Source: Bifidobacteriaceae bacterium (GTDB lineage: Bacteria; Actinomycetota; Actinomycetes; Actinomycetales; WQXJ01). Taken from it: a stretch of 14,705 nucleotides of DNA. The notes under the pieces were generated by a model, which worked only from the letters and a program-made list of their open reading frames with translations, ran no database searches and was not told where the DNA came from. Shown here one piece after another: positions 1-7,048 of the stretch (position 1 is its first letter; the number at the start of each line of letters is the position of its first letter). The stretch lies in assembly GCA_031265345.1 (NCBI GenBank), contig JAISCU010000319.1, positions 1 through 14,705 on the forward strand. Direction: 5' to 3'. Both the position numbers and the translations under genes were made by a program.

Positions 1-2061
1 CCGACCCCCCGTCTCGCGCCCGTGGTTGGCGCCGCGTCGCAGGCCGGTGCCCCGTGGGCGTCCGGCAACCCGCCGCGAGCCGGTGCCATGCCACTGCCTG
101 GCAGCCCTTCGCCGTCCAGCAACCCGCCACGGCCCGGTGCCCTGACGCCGTCCAACAACCCGCCGCTGCCCGGTGCCCCGACGCTGTCCAGCGAACCGCC
201 ACTGTCCGGCAACCCGCCGCTAACGGGCGTCCCGCAGCCGTCCGACCCTCAGGCCGTCTTCGGCGTCCCGTCCGTCGGCGCCAGCCCGTCGTTCTCCGGT
301 GGGCTGCCGCTCGCTGGTCCGGTGCCGCTACCTGGTCCGCTCCGCCAATCGGGCCTGGCGGAGCCACCGGCGAGACGCCGTAGGCGTGGGCTCGCGATAA
401 TCGGCGCGGCGGTGACGGTGCTGGCGCTGGCCGCCACGGCGGCTTGGTTCATCGCGGTCCGGCAGCACGAGCCGCTGCCAGGCGACGATGCCGTTGCCCC
501 GGATTTCACCGCCGAGCCGGTCCTGACCGAACTGGTCGACCTGGCCGGAGTCTTCCCCGGCGTCAGTGCCTTGCAGGTGGAGGGATTTCTGGATGACACC
601 ACCATGCTGGTCAGTTCGCGGCCCGGCACCGCCATCGGCGACAGCAACTGGTACCAGGGCTATGAGGAGGACTACGAGCGCGGCGCAGCGGACGCTGAGA
701 GGTTCGATGAGGATTACTCGACCTGGCACATATGCGTCAATTCGAGTTGCGACGGGCCGGACTGCGTGGATCGCGAATGCGTGGAGCCCAACCGCGACGA
801 CTATTTCGACTACGACAACTATGGCGACTTCGGTTATCAGGACGGCTATGACGGCAACAGGCGTGAGGTGCCGCCCGCGGCCGGGGAGGATTCGACTACC
901 TTCTTGGCGGCGGTGTCGATGGACTCTCCCACCGAGCCGAAATGGAAGCTCGACCTGAACGAGGCGTTGGGCGAGGACGCCCTCTATTTCGATTGCGGCT
1001 ACGTCTCGCTGGCTATCGACGGGCGGGGAAACTCGTTGTTCTCGGTCGGCACCGAGTTCGACGCGCTCGAGGGCGACTGCTACTGGGTGGCCGTGGGCTC
1101 GGGCGGCGAGTTGTTGTCCTGGGCGAGGGTCGCCCCTGACGCCATTAGGTACGCGCAAGTGGTGGACGGCCTGGCATTGATGGACCTCGGCGGCAACGAG
1201 TACCGGTCTCGGGTGGGGGCGTACCGCTTGGAGGATCTGGAATCCCCCGTGTGGGAGGCGGACTGCGGCGGTTTCGGCTGCCATCTGGCGACGGTGAACG
1301 GAGAAGCGTGGGTGGTGACCGACCAGGGAGTGGTCGATTTGGCCACTGGCCGCGACGTCGGCTTCGACCGGCGGTTGCAGGACTGGGAATTGATTGTCGG
1401 TGATGGCGACGCGCTCTTTGTGCTCGATTGGGCTGGGGACAGCGAATACGGCGGCATCACCCGGGCGGGGTTGGACGGTGAGGATGTCTGGGACGCCGCC
1501 GTGCCGACATCGGACATGGTGGTGGAGGTCGGCGACGGCAGGGCGTACGTTCCGCGGGGAGAGGCCATGGTCGGCGTGGACGCGGAAACGGGCGAGGAGC
1601 GTTGGAGCACCGCAGTCGGGCAGGTGATCTGGTTCTGTGTGGCGGGCAACGGGAACTTGGCGGTGGCTTTGGCGGCCGATGCCGACCGGTTGGCAATCAT
1701 CGACGGCGAGAGCGGCGAGGTGTTGGGTGACGGTCTGCCCGGTGTGTTGATGGCCTGCGGCGAGGAAATGGTCTACGCGACCGACGCAGATGGGAACGCT
1801 CAGGCGAGGCTGGTCGGATATTCGGCGCAGGCCGGGCAGGCCGGGCAGGCCGCGCCTGACGCCGACGGCCGTGAGTTGTGGAGCGTGGCTCTGCCTGAGG
1901 GCGCGTCGACGGTTCCGCTGATGACACCTGGACAGCGCATGTACTACGTGGCCGCACAATATGGCGCCGAGGCAGGCATGGGAAACGGGAACGGCAGTCG
2001 CAGGGAAGCGGAAGCCCTGAGGCTCGACTCGCTGATCGTCTACCGGGTGGACCACAAATGA
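1..2061 (+). CDS. Membrane-anchored PQQ-like beta-propeller protein, 5' partial (paralogue 1)
   Basis: The reading frame is open from base 1, and its first codons match codons about 102 onward of the paralogue at 2163, so the true start and the N-terminal leucine-rich-repeat-variant domain lie upstream. The GTG at 22 is internal. 686 residues are visible: a Pro/Ala-rich linker with 12-residue repeats, a basic cluster (RRRRR) at about base 373, one transmembrane helix (about 388-450), then a large Asp/Tyr-rich extracellular part. That part has a C-x4-C-x4-C-x4-C cluster starting at base 733 and propeller-like blades such as DAETGEERW. PQQ-like blades usually serve as binding scaffolds, and I see no catalytic site. 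It is probably a type II membrane protein with its C-terminus outside the cell. The ligand is unknown. It ends TGA 101 nt before its paralogue, which has its own promoter. Confidence 0.85.
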   Translation, partial: PTPRLAPVVGAASQAGAPWASGNPPRAGAMPLPGSPSPSSNPPRPGALTPSNNPPLPGAPTLSSEPPLSGNPPLTGVPQPSDPQAVFGVPSVGASPSFSGGLPLAGPVPLPGPLRQSGLAEPPARRRRRGLAIIGAAVTVLALAATAAWFIAVRQHEPLPGDDAVAPDFTAEPVLTELVDLAGVFPGVSALQVEGFLDDTTMLVSSRPGTAIGDSNWYQGYEEDYERGAADAERFDEDYSTWHICVNSSCDGPDCVDRECVEPNRDDYFDYDNYGDFGYQDGYDGNRREVPPAAGEDSTTFLAAVSMDSPTEPKWKLDLNEALGEDALYFDCGYVSLAIDGRGNSLFSVGTEFDALEGDCYWVAVGSGGELLSWARVAPDAIRYAQVVDGLALMDLGGNEYRSRVGAYRLEDLESPVWEADCGGFGCHLATVNGEAWVVTDQGVVDLATGRDVGFDRRLQDWELIVGDGDALFVLDWAGDSEYGGITRAGLDGEDVWDAAVPTSDMVVEVGDGRAYVPRGEAMVGVDAETGEERWSTAVGQVIWFCVAGNGNLAVALAADADRLAIIDGESGEVLGDGLPGVLMACGEEMVYATDADGNAQARLVGYSAQAGQAGQAAPDADGRELWSVALPEGASTVPLMTPGQRMYYVAAQYGAEAGMGNGNGSRREAEALRLDSLIVYRVDHK
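61..210 (+). repeat. 36-bp in-frame minisatellite encoding a Pro-rich linker
   Basis: Units at 115-150 and 151-186 are close copies, followed by a partial unit from 187 and preceded by a degenerate one from 61. Each encodes S-(S/N)-(N/E)-P-P-x-(P/S)-G-A-type peptides. The paralogue at 2163 has only about one such unit, so the array has expanded or contracted since duplication. Confidence 0.7.
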
Positions 2062-2102
2062 ACCCCTGAGTCGGCCTCGAAGTGGCACGGGGGCGCGTGG
2101 TA

Positions 2103-2156
2103 TTGCAGGCGCCGACCCATCCGCCGTAGGCTGGATCGATCGGTTCCGAGGAGGGG
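2103..2156 (+). promoter_or_regulatory. Promoter and RBS of propeller paralogue 2
   Basis: TTGCAG (2103-2108), an 18-bp spacer and TAGGCT (2127-2132) form a plausible housekeeping promoter, followed by a GAGGAGGGG ribosome-binding site (2148-2156) before the ATG at 2163. The same arrangement (TTGCGG, 18 bp, TAGGCT) precedes the collapsed copy at 5138-5167. Conservation of hexamers and spacing supports the call. Confidence 0.6.
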
Positions 2157-2162
2157 CCCCAC

Positions 2163-4358
2163 ATGCCTTTTGACCCATCGCAAGGCGAGTTCGCGGCCCG
2201 TGGTCTGCTGGCGCACCCGTCCACGGCGGGCTCCGACCTGGGTGTCATTGCGGGCTCCTTCCCCGCTCTGTTAACCCAGGTGGCCATGCACCCGAGCCTT
2301 TATCCGGCCCTCGAGGCCTGGCTGAGGCAACTGCACAGACCGGATATCGACGCCGCGCTCCAGATCCGCGGGGCGCAGGCGGCGGGCGGCTTCCGGCCCC
2401 AAGGTCCGGTCTTCGTCGCGCCGCCCGCGCCTACCACGGGGACGATGCCGTCCACGGGCCTTGCGCCGACCCCCCGTCTCGCGCCCGTGGTTGGCGCCGC
2501 GCCGCAGGCCGGTGCCACGCCACTGCCCGGTGCCGCGCCGGTGTCCAGCGAACCGCTACTGTCCGGCCCTCAGGCTGTCTTCGGCGTCCCGTCCGTCGGT
2601 GCCAGCCCGTCGTTCCTCGGTGGGTCGCCGCTCGCTGGCGCTATGCCGCTGCCGGGTCCGCGCCCCCTGGCGGCCCCGGCGGCGCGACCGGCGAAACGTC
2701 GCAGGCGGGGCCTCGCGATAATCGGCGCGGCCGCGACGGTGGTGGCGCTGGCCGCCACTGCCGGGTGGTTCATCGCCACCCGACCGCCGGAGCCGCTTCC
2801 GGGCGACCTCATAGTGGCGCCGGATTTCACGGCGGAACCGGTCCTCGAGGAACTTGTTGATCTGACCAAGGCCTTCCCCGGCGTCAACGCGCTGCGAGTG
2901 GAGGGATTCTTGGACGACACCACGGTGCTGGTCAGCTCGCGGCCAGACAGCTGGATCGGCGACAGCGACTGGTACCAGGGCTACGACGAGGATTACGAGC
3001 GCGGAGCGGCCGATTCCGCGAGGTTCGAGGGGGATTACGCGATCTGGCGCGCATGCGTCAATTCGGGGTGCGACGGGCCGGACTGCGAGGACCGCGAATG
3101 CGTCGAACCGAATCGTGGCGACTACTTCGACCGCGACAGCTATCTCGACTTGGGCTACTGCGACGGTTTTGACGGCAAGACGCGCGAAGCGCCACCCGCG
3201 ACCGGGGGCGGCGCGGGGACTTTCTTGGCGGCGGTCGCGTTCGATTCCCCAACCGAGCCGAAATGGCGGCTTGACTTGAACGAGGCGTTGCACGAACAGA
3301 CCCTCTACTTCGATTGCGGATACATACCGGTGCACACCGACGGGCGCGGGAACTGGTTGGCCTCGGTCGGCACCGAATCCGACCCCACAGGCGGCGAGTG
3401 CTATCGGGTGGCGGTCGATTCCGATGGCGAGATCCTGTCTTGGGCCACGGCGGCCGCTGACGCTTCTGGCGAGGTGCAACTGGTAGACGGGTTCGTGGTG
3501 GCCGGCCTGAACGGCGATCCGCCGCTTCGGGTGGGCGTGTACCGACCGGATGATCTTGGGTCGCCCGTGTGGGAAGCGGGTTGCAGCGATTTCGGCTGCT
3601 ACCTGGTCGTGGTGGACGGAAAAGTCTGGGTGACGACCCACGACGGGCTGGTCGACCTGGCGACCGGCGAGGATGTCGGTTTCGACCGGCAGCTGACGGT
3701 TTGGGAATACGTCATTGGATCCGGCGGCGGGATCTTCATCCTGGATTGGACTTGGGGCGACGAATATGGCGGCCTCACGCGGGTCGGATTGGACGGTTCG
3801 GAGATGTGGGACAGCGCGGTGCCGACCTCGGACCTGGTGGTTGAGTTCGACGGGAGCCGGGCGTATTTGACGCGCGGGGACGCCATGGTGGGTGTGGACG
3901 CGGCGACCGGCGAGGAGCGCTGGAGCACCACGGTTGGGCGGATCGGTTGGTTCTGCCCGGCGGGGAACGGAAACCTGGTGGTCACTGTCTGGGACGATGC
4001 CGAGGGGTTGGCGATCCTCGACGGTGAGAGCGGTCAGGTGCTGGCCGGCGACCTGCCCGGCGCGTTGGAGGTCTGCGGCCGGGAGATGGTCTACGCCATC
4101 GATCAGTCGAGGCTGGTGGGCTATTCGGCCGAGGCCGCGCGGGACGGGGGGAACGCGGAATTGTGGAGCCTGGCCTTGCCTGAGGGAGATGTGGACGGCC
4201 CGCTGGTCTCGCCTGCGGGCCTCATCTATTTCACAGTCGCGCAGTATGACACTGTCAACGGCCCGGCAAGCGGCTCGGGAAGTGGCAAGGAACGGCGTAT
4301 GGGAGGCGATGCCATGTGGGTCGACTCGCTGGTCGTCTACCGGCTGGACTCGAAGTGA
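2163..4358 (+). CDS. LRV-domain / transmembrane / PQQ-like beta-propeller protein (paralogue 2)
   Basis: This is the complete member of the family, 731 residues. Residues 1-65 (starting MPFDPSQGEFAARGLL) look like the actinobacterial variant leucine-rich-repeat domain. A Pro/Ala-rich linker (about 75-175), a KRRRR stop-transfer signal and one transmembrane helix (about 184-205) follow. The remainder is predicted to be extracellular: a Tyr/Asp-rich stretch, four cysteines in exact C-x4 spacing (C298, C303, C308, C313) that could form disulfides or bind metal, and repeated propeller blades (for example AATGEERWS and GLVDLATGEDVGFDR). The ATG has a strong RBS 6 nt upstream. It is co-directional with paralogue 1 and highly similar over the whole shared length, which indicates tandem duplication. 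Function is unknown; a cell-surface binding or sensing role is an inference from architecture alone. Confidence 0.9.
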   Translation: MPFDPSQGEFAARGLLAHPSTAGSDLGVIAGSFPALLTQVAMHPSLYPALEAWLRQLHRPDIDAALQIRGAQAAGGFRPQGPVFVAPPAPTTGTMPSTGLAPTPRLAPVVGAAPQAGATPLPGAAPVSSEPLLSGPQAVFGVPSVGASPSFLGGSPLAGAMPLPGPRPLAAPAARPAKRRRRGLAIIGAAATVVALAATAGWFIATRPPEPLPGDLIVAPDFTAEPVLEELVDLTKAFPGVNALRVEGFLDDTTVLVSSRPDSWIGDSDWYQGYDEDYERGAADSARFEGDYAIWRACVNSGCDGPDCEDRECVEPNRGDYFDRDSYLDLGYCDGFDGKTREAPPATGGGAGTFLAAVAFDSPTEPKWRLDLNEALHEQTLYFDCGYIPVHTDGRGNWLASVGTESDPTGGECYRVAVDSDGEILSWATAAADASGEVQLVDGFVVAGLNGDPPLRVGVYRPDDLGSPVWEAGCSDFGCYLVVVDGKVWVTTHDGLVDLATGEDVGFDRQLTVWEYVIGSGGGIFILDWTWGDEYGGLTRVGLDGSEMWDSAVPTSDLVVEFDGSRAYLTRGDAMVGVDAATGEERWSTTVGRIGWFCPAGNGNLVVTVWDDAEGLAILDGESGQVLAGDLPGALEVCGREMVYAIDQSRLVGYSAEAARDGGNAELWSLALPEGDVDGPLVSPAGLIYFTVAQYDTVNGPASGSGSGKERRMGGDAMWVDSLVVYRLDSK

Positions 4359-4420
4359 AGGCTCCGGGCGAGGCTTCGGCTTGGACGGAGGATCTGCTGG
4401 CACAGAAGCGGGCATCGCAA

Positions 4421-4472
4421 CTTCTTGTGCATCTAATGATAGGATAATGTCATCAGACGACGCGAAAGAGGA
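4421..4472 (+). promoter_or_regulatory. Probable promoter/operator and RBS of the RelB-MazF module
   Basis: This is an A+T-rich island in a G+C-rich intergenic gap, containing GGATAAT (4442-4448) as a -10-like element and small inverted ATGA/TCAT arms (4436-4439, 4450-4453). An AAAGAGGA Shine-Dalgarno (4465-4472) lies 5 nt before the antitoxin ATG. No convincing -35 is seen. Autoregulation by the antitoxin would be usual for this family. Confidence 0.35.
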
Positions 4473-4477
4473 ATCGA

Positions 4478-4702
4478 ATGACGACAACGCTGACCGTGCG
4501 CATGGACGAGGAACTCAAGCGTCAATTCTCAACCGTGGTTGAATCGGTGGGGTTGGACGCCCCGACTGTGGTGCGGATGCTGGCCGTCCAAACGGTGCGT
4601 GACAGGGCAATCCCGCTCAGCCTGACGGCACAGGCCGCGAAGGGCGATTCCGACACGATGGGGTTCCTGGACTCGGTGCGGGCCGACTGGGGCGAGTGGT
4701 GA
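4478..4702 (+). CDS. RelB/DinJ-type antitoxin
   Basis: The product is 74 residues. The N-terminus (TTTLTVRMDEELKRQFSTVV) is a ribbon-helix-helix DNA-binding segment typical of RelB/DinJ antitoxins, followed by an ESVGLDAPTVVRMLAVQ helix. The C-terminal part (GFLDSVRADWGEW) is acidic and aromatic, as expected for the toxin-binding tail. It should bind and neutralise the toxin encoded by the next gene and repress their shared promoter. The start has a good RBS. The stop codon overlaps the toxin start, so the pair is translationally coupled. RelB/DinJ proteins classically pair with RelE/YafQ; here the partner is MazF-like. Confidence 0.85.
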   Translation: MTTTLTVRMDEELKRQFSTVVESVGLDAPTVVRMLAVQTVRDRAIPLSLTAQAAKGDSDTMGFLDSVRADWGEW

Positions 4703-5043
4703 AACTCGCCTTCGGGGATGTGGTGATCGCGGCCGCAGGTCCGTACTCGGGAAAGCCGAGGCCCGTCCTGATAGTCCAGAATCCGGAGATTCCGACGTGC
4801 GATTCGGTGGTCATCGTGCCCTTCACGACCTCGCCCGGCGATCGGTCGGGGGTCAGAACGGCGGTCGAACCGAGCCCCGAGAATGGCCTGGACCGCGCCT
4901 GCTTCTTGGAGATCGACAAGGTGTCCGCCATCCGGGCCGACGCCATTGGGGGCCGCGTGGGGCGGCTAGACGCGAACACTCTGGGCGAGGTGGTGGCTCA
5001 GCTGCGCTCGCTCCTGTCTCCTGGCGACGACGGGCGCGCCTGA
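4699..5043 (+). CDS. MazF/PemK-type toxin (endoribonuclease family)
   Basis: The product is 114 residues. The start GDVVIAAAGPYSGKPRPVLI is the family signature: a beta strand, a loop, then the K-x-RP-x-L-I-V-Q-N strand. DSVVIVPFTTSP and an LEIDKVSAIRADAIGGRVG segment near the C-terminus also match MazF/PemK order. Members of this family cleave RNA in a sequence-specific way and inhibit translation. Two GTG codons (4696, 4699) are possible starts. I chose 4699 because it gives the GTGA overlap with the antitoxin stop. The gene looks intact, with no stop or frameshift. Confidence 0.88.
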   Translation: MKLAFGDVVIAAAGPYSGKPRPVLIVQNPEIPTCDSVVIVPFTTSPGDRSGVRTAVEPSPENGLDRACFLEIDKVSAIRADAIGGRVGRLDANTLGEVVAQLRSLLSPGDDGRA

Positions 5044-5137
5044 GCGTTCCCACGGCAAACCGAGCGGTCGGGCGTGCCCAGGCGGGCGGCATCGTCCAAG
5101 CTGCCCCGACCCCGAGGCAGGCCGGGGGCGCGTGGCG

Positions 5138-5189
5138 TTGCGGGCGGCGGCCCATTCGCCGTAGGCTGCGTTGGTCGGCGCGAAGAAGG
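5138..5189 (+). promoter_or_regulatory. Promoter and RBS of the collapsed propeller copy
   Basis: TTGCGG (5138-5143), an 18-bp spacer and TAGGCT (5162-5167) repeat the promoter at 2103-2132. A GAAGAAGG ribosome-binding site (5182-5189) precedes a GTG at 5198. The transcription signals are therefore retained although the gene behind them is not. Confidence 0.5.
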
Positions 5190-5197
5190 CGCACAGT

Positions 5198-5413
5198 GTG
5201 GCTTTCGACCCATCCCAAGGCGAGTTCGCGGCGCGTCGTCTGCTGGCGGACCCGGCTGCGGCGGCTGCCGATCTGGGAGTTATCGCTGGTGCCTTCCCGG
5301 GGCTATTGACCCGGGTGGCGGTGCACCCGAACCTTTCTCCGGTCCTCGAATCCCAGTGCCGGGCGTTCGTCGCACCGCTTGGGCGCTCGATTCCCTGGTC
5401 GTAATACCGGGTG
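5198..5413 (+). pseudogene. Third LRV/propeller copy, reduced to its two ends by internal deletion
   Basis: From GTG 5198 the product begins AFDPSQGEFAARRLLADP and follows the paralogue at 2163 for about 50 residues (to LSPVLES). The match then stops. Bases 5386-5413 match the extreme 3' end of the two full copies: the LDSLVV-I-PGV peptide corresponds to LDSLIVYRV with a one-base insertion at the TAATACC, which puts it in another frame. The frame from 5198 ends at TAA 5402-5404. About 2 kb encoding the linker, membrane helix and propeller is missing. A 68-residue cytosolic LRV-only peptide could still be made, because promoter and RBS are intact. Confidence 0.75.
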
Positions 5414-5431
5414 TGTCCCAAGCGAGGGTGT

Positions 5432-5764
5432 TTAGGCGGCGCGGCTCGTTTTGACCGTTTCGGCCGCCTTGATCGACTGCTGGGTCGCGCACGGCTCGCC
5501 GGCCGGGATCGGCTCCGCCATGACGGCTGTGCCGTAGGCGAAAAGATCGAAGGACAGGGTGCTGGGGTTGCGCACCGACTCGAGCCGGACGGCGACCAGC
5601 GCGTTGGCCCCCGTTTCGGCGGCCGCCTCGCTGGCGCGGTGTATCGCCAATTTGGGGCCGGCCCCGGAATCCAGGCTTCCAGGCAGGCGGGCCCATCCCA
5701 CGACCATGCCGAGGACCCATTCGATCCGGTAGCCGGGAATCGTCTCGGCAGTGGTGTGGAGCAT
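5432..5764 (-). CDS. YbjQ/UPF0145-like protein
   Basis: The product is 110 residues. LHTTAETIPGYRIEWVLGMV at the N-terminus and the later ASEAAAETGANALVAVRLES followed by FDLFAYGTAV match the YbjQ family (a small pentamer-forming fold sometimes called heavy-metal-binding). The middle loop is shorter than in typical members. A GGAAGGGG ribosome-binding site (plus-strand 5775-5782) sits 10 nt before the ATG, which fixes the start. The gene converges on the collapsed propeller copy. Its biochemical role is not established, and nothing in the sequence shows a metal site. Confidence 0.75.
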   Translation of the reverse strand: MLHTTAETIPGYRIEWVLGMVVGWARLPGSLDSGAGPKLAIHRASEAAAETGANALVAVRLESVRNPSTLSFDLFAYGTAVMAEPIPAGEPCATQQSIKAAETVKTSRAA

Positions 5765-5822
5765 GCCTCTGGTGCCCCTTCCGGTGTTGGTTGTCTCGCC
5801 AGGCCGACGGCACCGGCGACGG

Positions 5823-5853
5823 TTGATTATGGCTACGGGCGATTGGCTAGTAT
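5823..5853 (+). promoter_or_regulatory. Probable promoter of tRNA-Tyr
   Basis: TTGATT (5823-5828) and TAGTAT (5848-5853) are separated by 19 bp and lie about 40 nt upstream of the mature tRNA end. The hexamers are A+T-rich against a G+C-rich background. Confidence 0.4.
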
Positions 5854-5893
5854 CGTAGCTTGGCGCTGGTCCGTTCAGGCGGGCCGGTCAACC

Positions 5894-5976
5894 GGCGGGT
5901 TGCCCGAGAGGCCAATGGGATCTGACTGTAAATCAGACGCGGAATCGCTTCGGGAGTTCGAATCTCTCACCCGCCA
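5894..5976 (+). tRNA. tRNA-Tyr (anticodon GTA)
   Basis: This is a class II tRNA of 83 nt. The acceptor stem GGCGGGT pairs with ACCCGCC (5969-5975), with discriminator A at 5976. The anticodon stem TCTGA/TCAGA encloses loop CTGTAAA with GTA at 5928-5930. A long variable arm and the GAG-TTCGAAT-CTC T-arm follow. The 3' CCA is not encoded. Confidence 0.95.
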
Positions 5977-6039
5977 CTAGGTACTTGGCGTTCGAACGCC
6001 AGTCCAGGATTGGCCTGGCCCTGACTCTGATCGGTCGGA

Positions 6040-6045
6040 TAGGCT
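6040..6045 (+). promoter_or_regulatory. -10 hexamer TAGGCT, leaderless candidate
   Basis: TAGGCT ends 6 nt before GTG 6052, which would place the transcription start on the start codon. There is no Shine-Dalgarno. The same hexamer serves the promoters at 2127, 5162 and 12495. Confidence 0.4.
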
Positions 6046-6051
6046 TTGGCG

Positions 6052-6609
6052 GTGACTGCGGATGAACGGCGATCAGTGTGCGGCTCGGGCATGGACGTCG
6101 ACTTCTATTGGTACGGATGCCCTGAGACGAGCCTGTGCGCTAACGTCGAAGCGGCGGTGAAGGCTCTGTTCGCTACGGTCGACAGGCCTGATCGATCATG
6201 GAACCCTTGCAATCGCGCGATGACCCTGGCTGAATTCCGGAACCGATTGAAGCGCGCTTCACAGGGCAAGCTTCGACCCTCGGACGAAATCAAGGCCATA
6301 GCGCGCGGGCGGCGAGAACAGATTTTCGAGATACGTTGGACGGGAGTAACGGTATGCCGCGCGGACGCCCAGGGGCGCGAGCGCGGCGATCAGGTCTAGG
6401 TCCGGATGCTTCATACGGAGCCGTTCGAAATCGGCGCCCCCTGCGCCATTGGGCTGCACGCACATGAGAAGACCGAGTCTGACCGTGGCGCCGGACCAAC
6501 CTCGAAAGCGATGCAAGATGCGGAGATTGACAAAGCGATCATGCGGTACCACGAGGGCGCGGCCGATTCTTGGGGTGTGCGGAAGGGCGCGCAGGCGCGG
6601 GACTTGTGA
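6052..6609 (+). pseudogene. Toxin-like gene of a HigBA-like module, interrupted by one in-frame TAG
   Basis: One frame runs from 6052 (GTG) to the TGA at 6607-6609, broken only by TAG at 6397-6399. The part before it contains MDVDFYWYG and REQIFEIRWTGV. The part after it (VRMLHTEP, IGLHAHEK, DAEIDKAIMRYHEGAADSWG) resembles the C-terminal half of small phage-derived/HigB-like toxins, in which a strand with a hydrophobic-H-x-x-x-K motif is followed by an E-I-x-x-A helix. The two pieces read as one protein if TAG replaces a sense codon such as TAC or TAT. The start is uncertain: GTG 6052 sits 6 nt after a TAGGCT hexamer (leaderless), while ATG 6091 begins the apparent domain. An XRE antitoxin follows after 30 nt. 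The family assignment is by eye. Confidence 0.5.
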
Positions 6610-6625
6610 TCAGCAGTCACGCGTT

Positions 6626-6641
6626 ATAGGTTTTAACCTAT
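6626..6641 (+). promoter_or_regulatory. Inverted-repeat operator overlapping the antitoxin start codon
   Basis: ATAGGTT, a 2-bp spacer and AACCTAT form a perfect 7-bp-arm inverted repeat whose right arm includes the first two bases of the ATG at 6640. A TAGGTT hexamer (6627-6632) lies inside it, 7 nt before the ATG, so the operator would cover both the -10 and the start. This is the expected place for XRE-antitoxin autorepression. Confidence 0.6.
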
Positions 6642-6939
6642 GAACCCTGAGCCCGGCGAAAGCCTTGAGCATCGAGCGGACGCGTTGGAACGTGACCACG
6701 ACAGCATGTTGGAATCACTGATCGAACTGCGCCGTCGTCATGGCTTGACGCAAGCCGAAGTTGCCGCTCGCATGGGCGTCACGCAACCGGTGGTCGCCCA
6801 ATTTGAGCGTTACGACGCAAACCCCACGCTCTCGACGGTTCGTCGCTACGCGATGGCGGTGGCAGCGACCATTGAGACGAGGGTCCACGACGACTTCAAA
6901 GTCGGGCAAGAGGCAAATCGAGATCCATTGTTTGTGTAG
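6640..6939 (+). CDS. XRE-family HTH antitoxin (HigA-like)
   Basis: The product is 99 residues. A helix-turn-helix of the XRE/HTH_3 type spans about residues 30-80: LRRRHGLTQAEVAARMGVTQ, then PVVAQFE and NPTLSTVRRYAMAV. The position downstream of a toxin-like gene (toxin first) is that of HigBA modules, where the second gene encodes the antitoxin and repressor. No Shine-Dalgarno precedes the ATG, and an inverted repeat with a -10-like hexamer overlaps it, suggesting a leaderless, self-repressed transcript that can be made without the upstream gene. The gene is intact although its toxin partner carries a stop codon. Confidence 0.82.
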   Translation: MNPEPGESLEHRADALERDHDSMLESLIELRRRHGLTQAEVAARMGVTQPVVAQFERYDANPTLSTVRRYAMAVAATIETRVHDDFKVGQEANRDPLFV

Positions 6940-6953
6940 CTCGAAGCGCGCCG

Positions 6954-6974
6954 GTCTGATTCCAAGATTCAGAC
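6954..6974. terminator. Possible bidirectional terminator hairpin
   Basis: GTCTGA and TCAGAC form a 6-bp stem with a 9-nt loop between the convergent antitoxin (ends 6939) and DUF2510 gene (ends 7049). There is no clear T-tract. Confidence 0.3.
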
Positions 6975-7048
6975 TCCTCCGACGCCGTCTGGGCGGCCCC
7001 GCCTTCCGCCGCGTCGTCCGGTCGGCGCGGAACCCCACAGTGATGGCC

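Noticed and set aside
328..4487. Minus-strand open frames of 616 and 643 codons opposite the two propeller genes
   Set aside because: They are shadows of G+C-rich genes. The plus frames have paralogue conservation, a membrane helix and propeller blades, while the minus frames show no domain.
6397..6399. TAG as a pyrrolysine or programmed readthrough codon
   Set aside because: No context signal is visible, and pyrrolysine use is not expected in actinobacteria. A point mutation is simpler.
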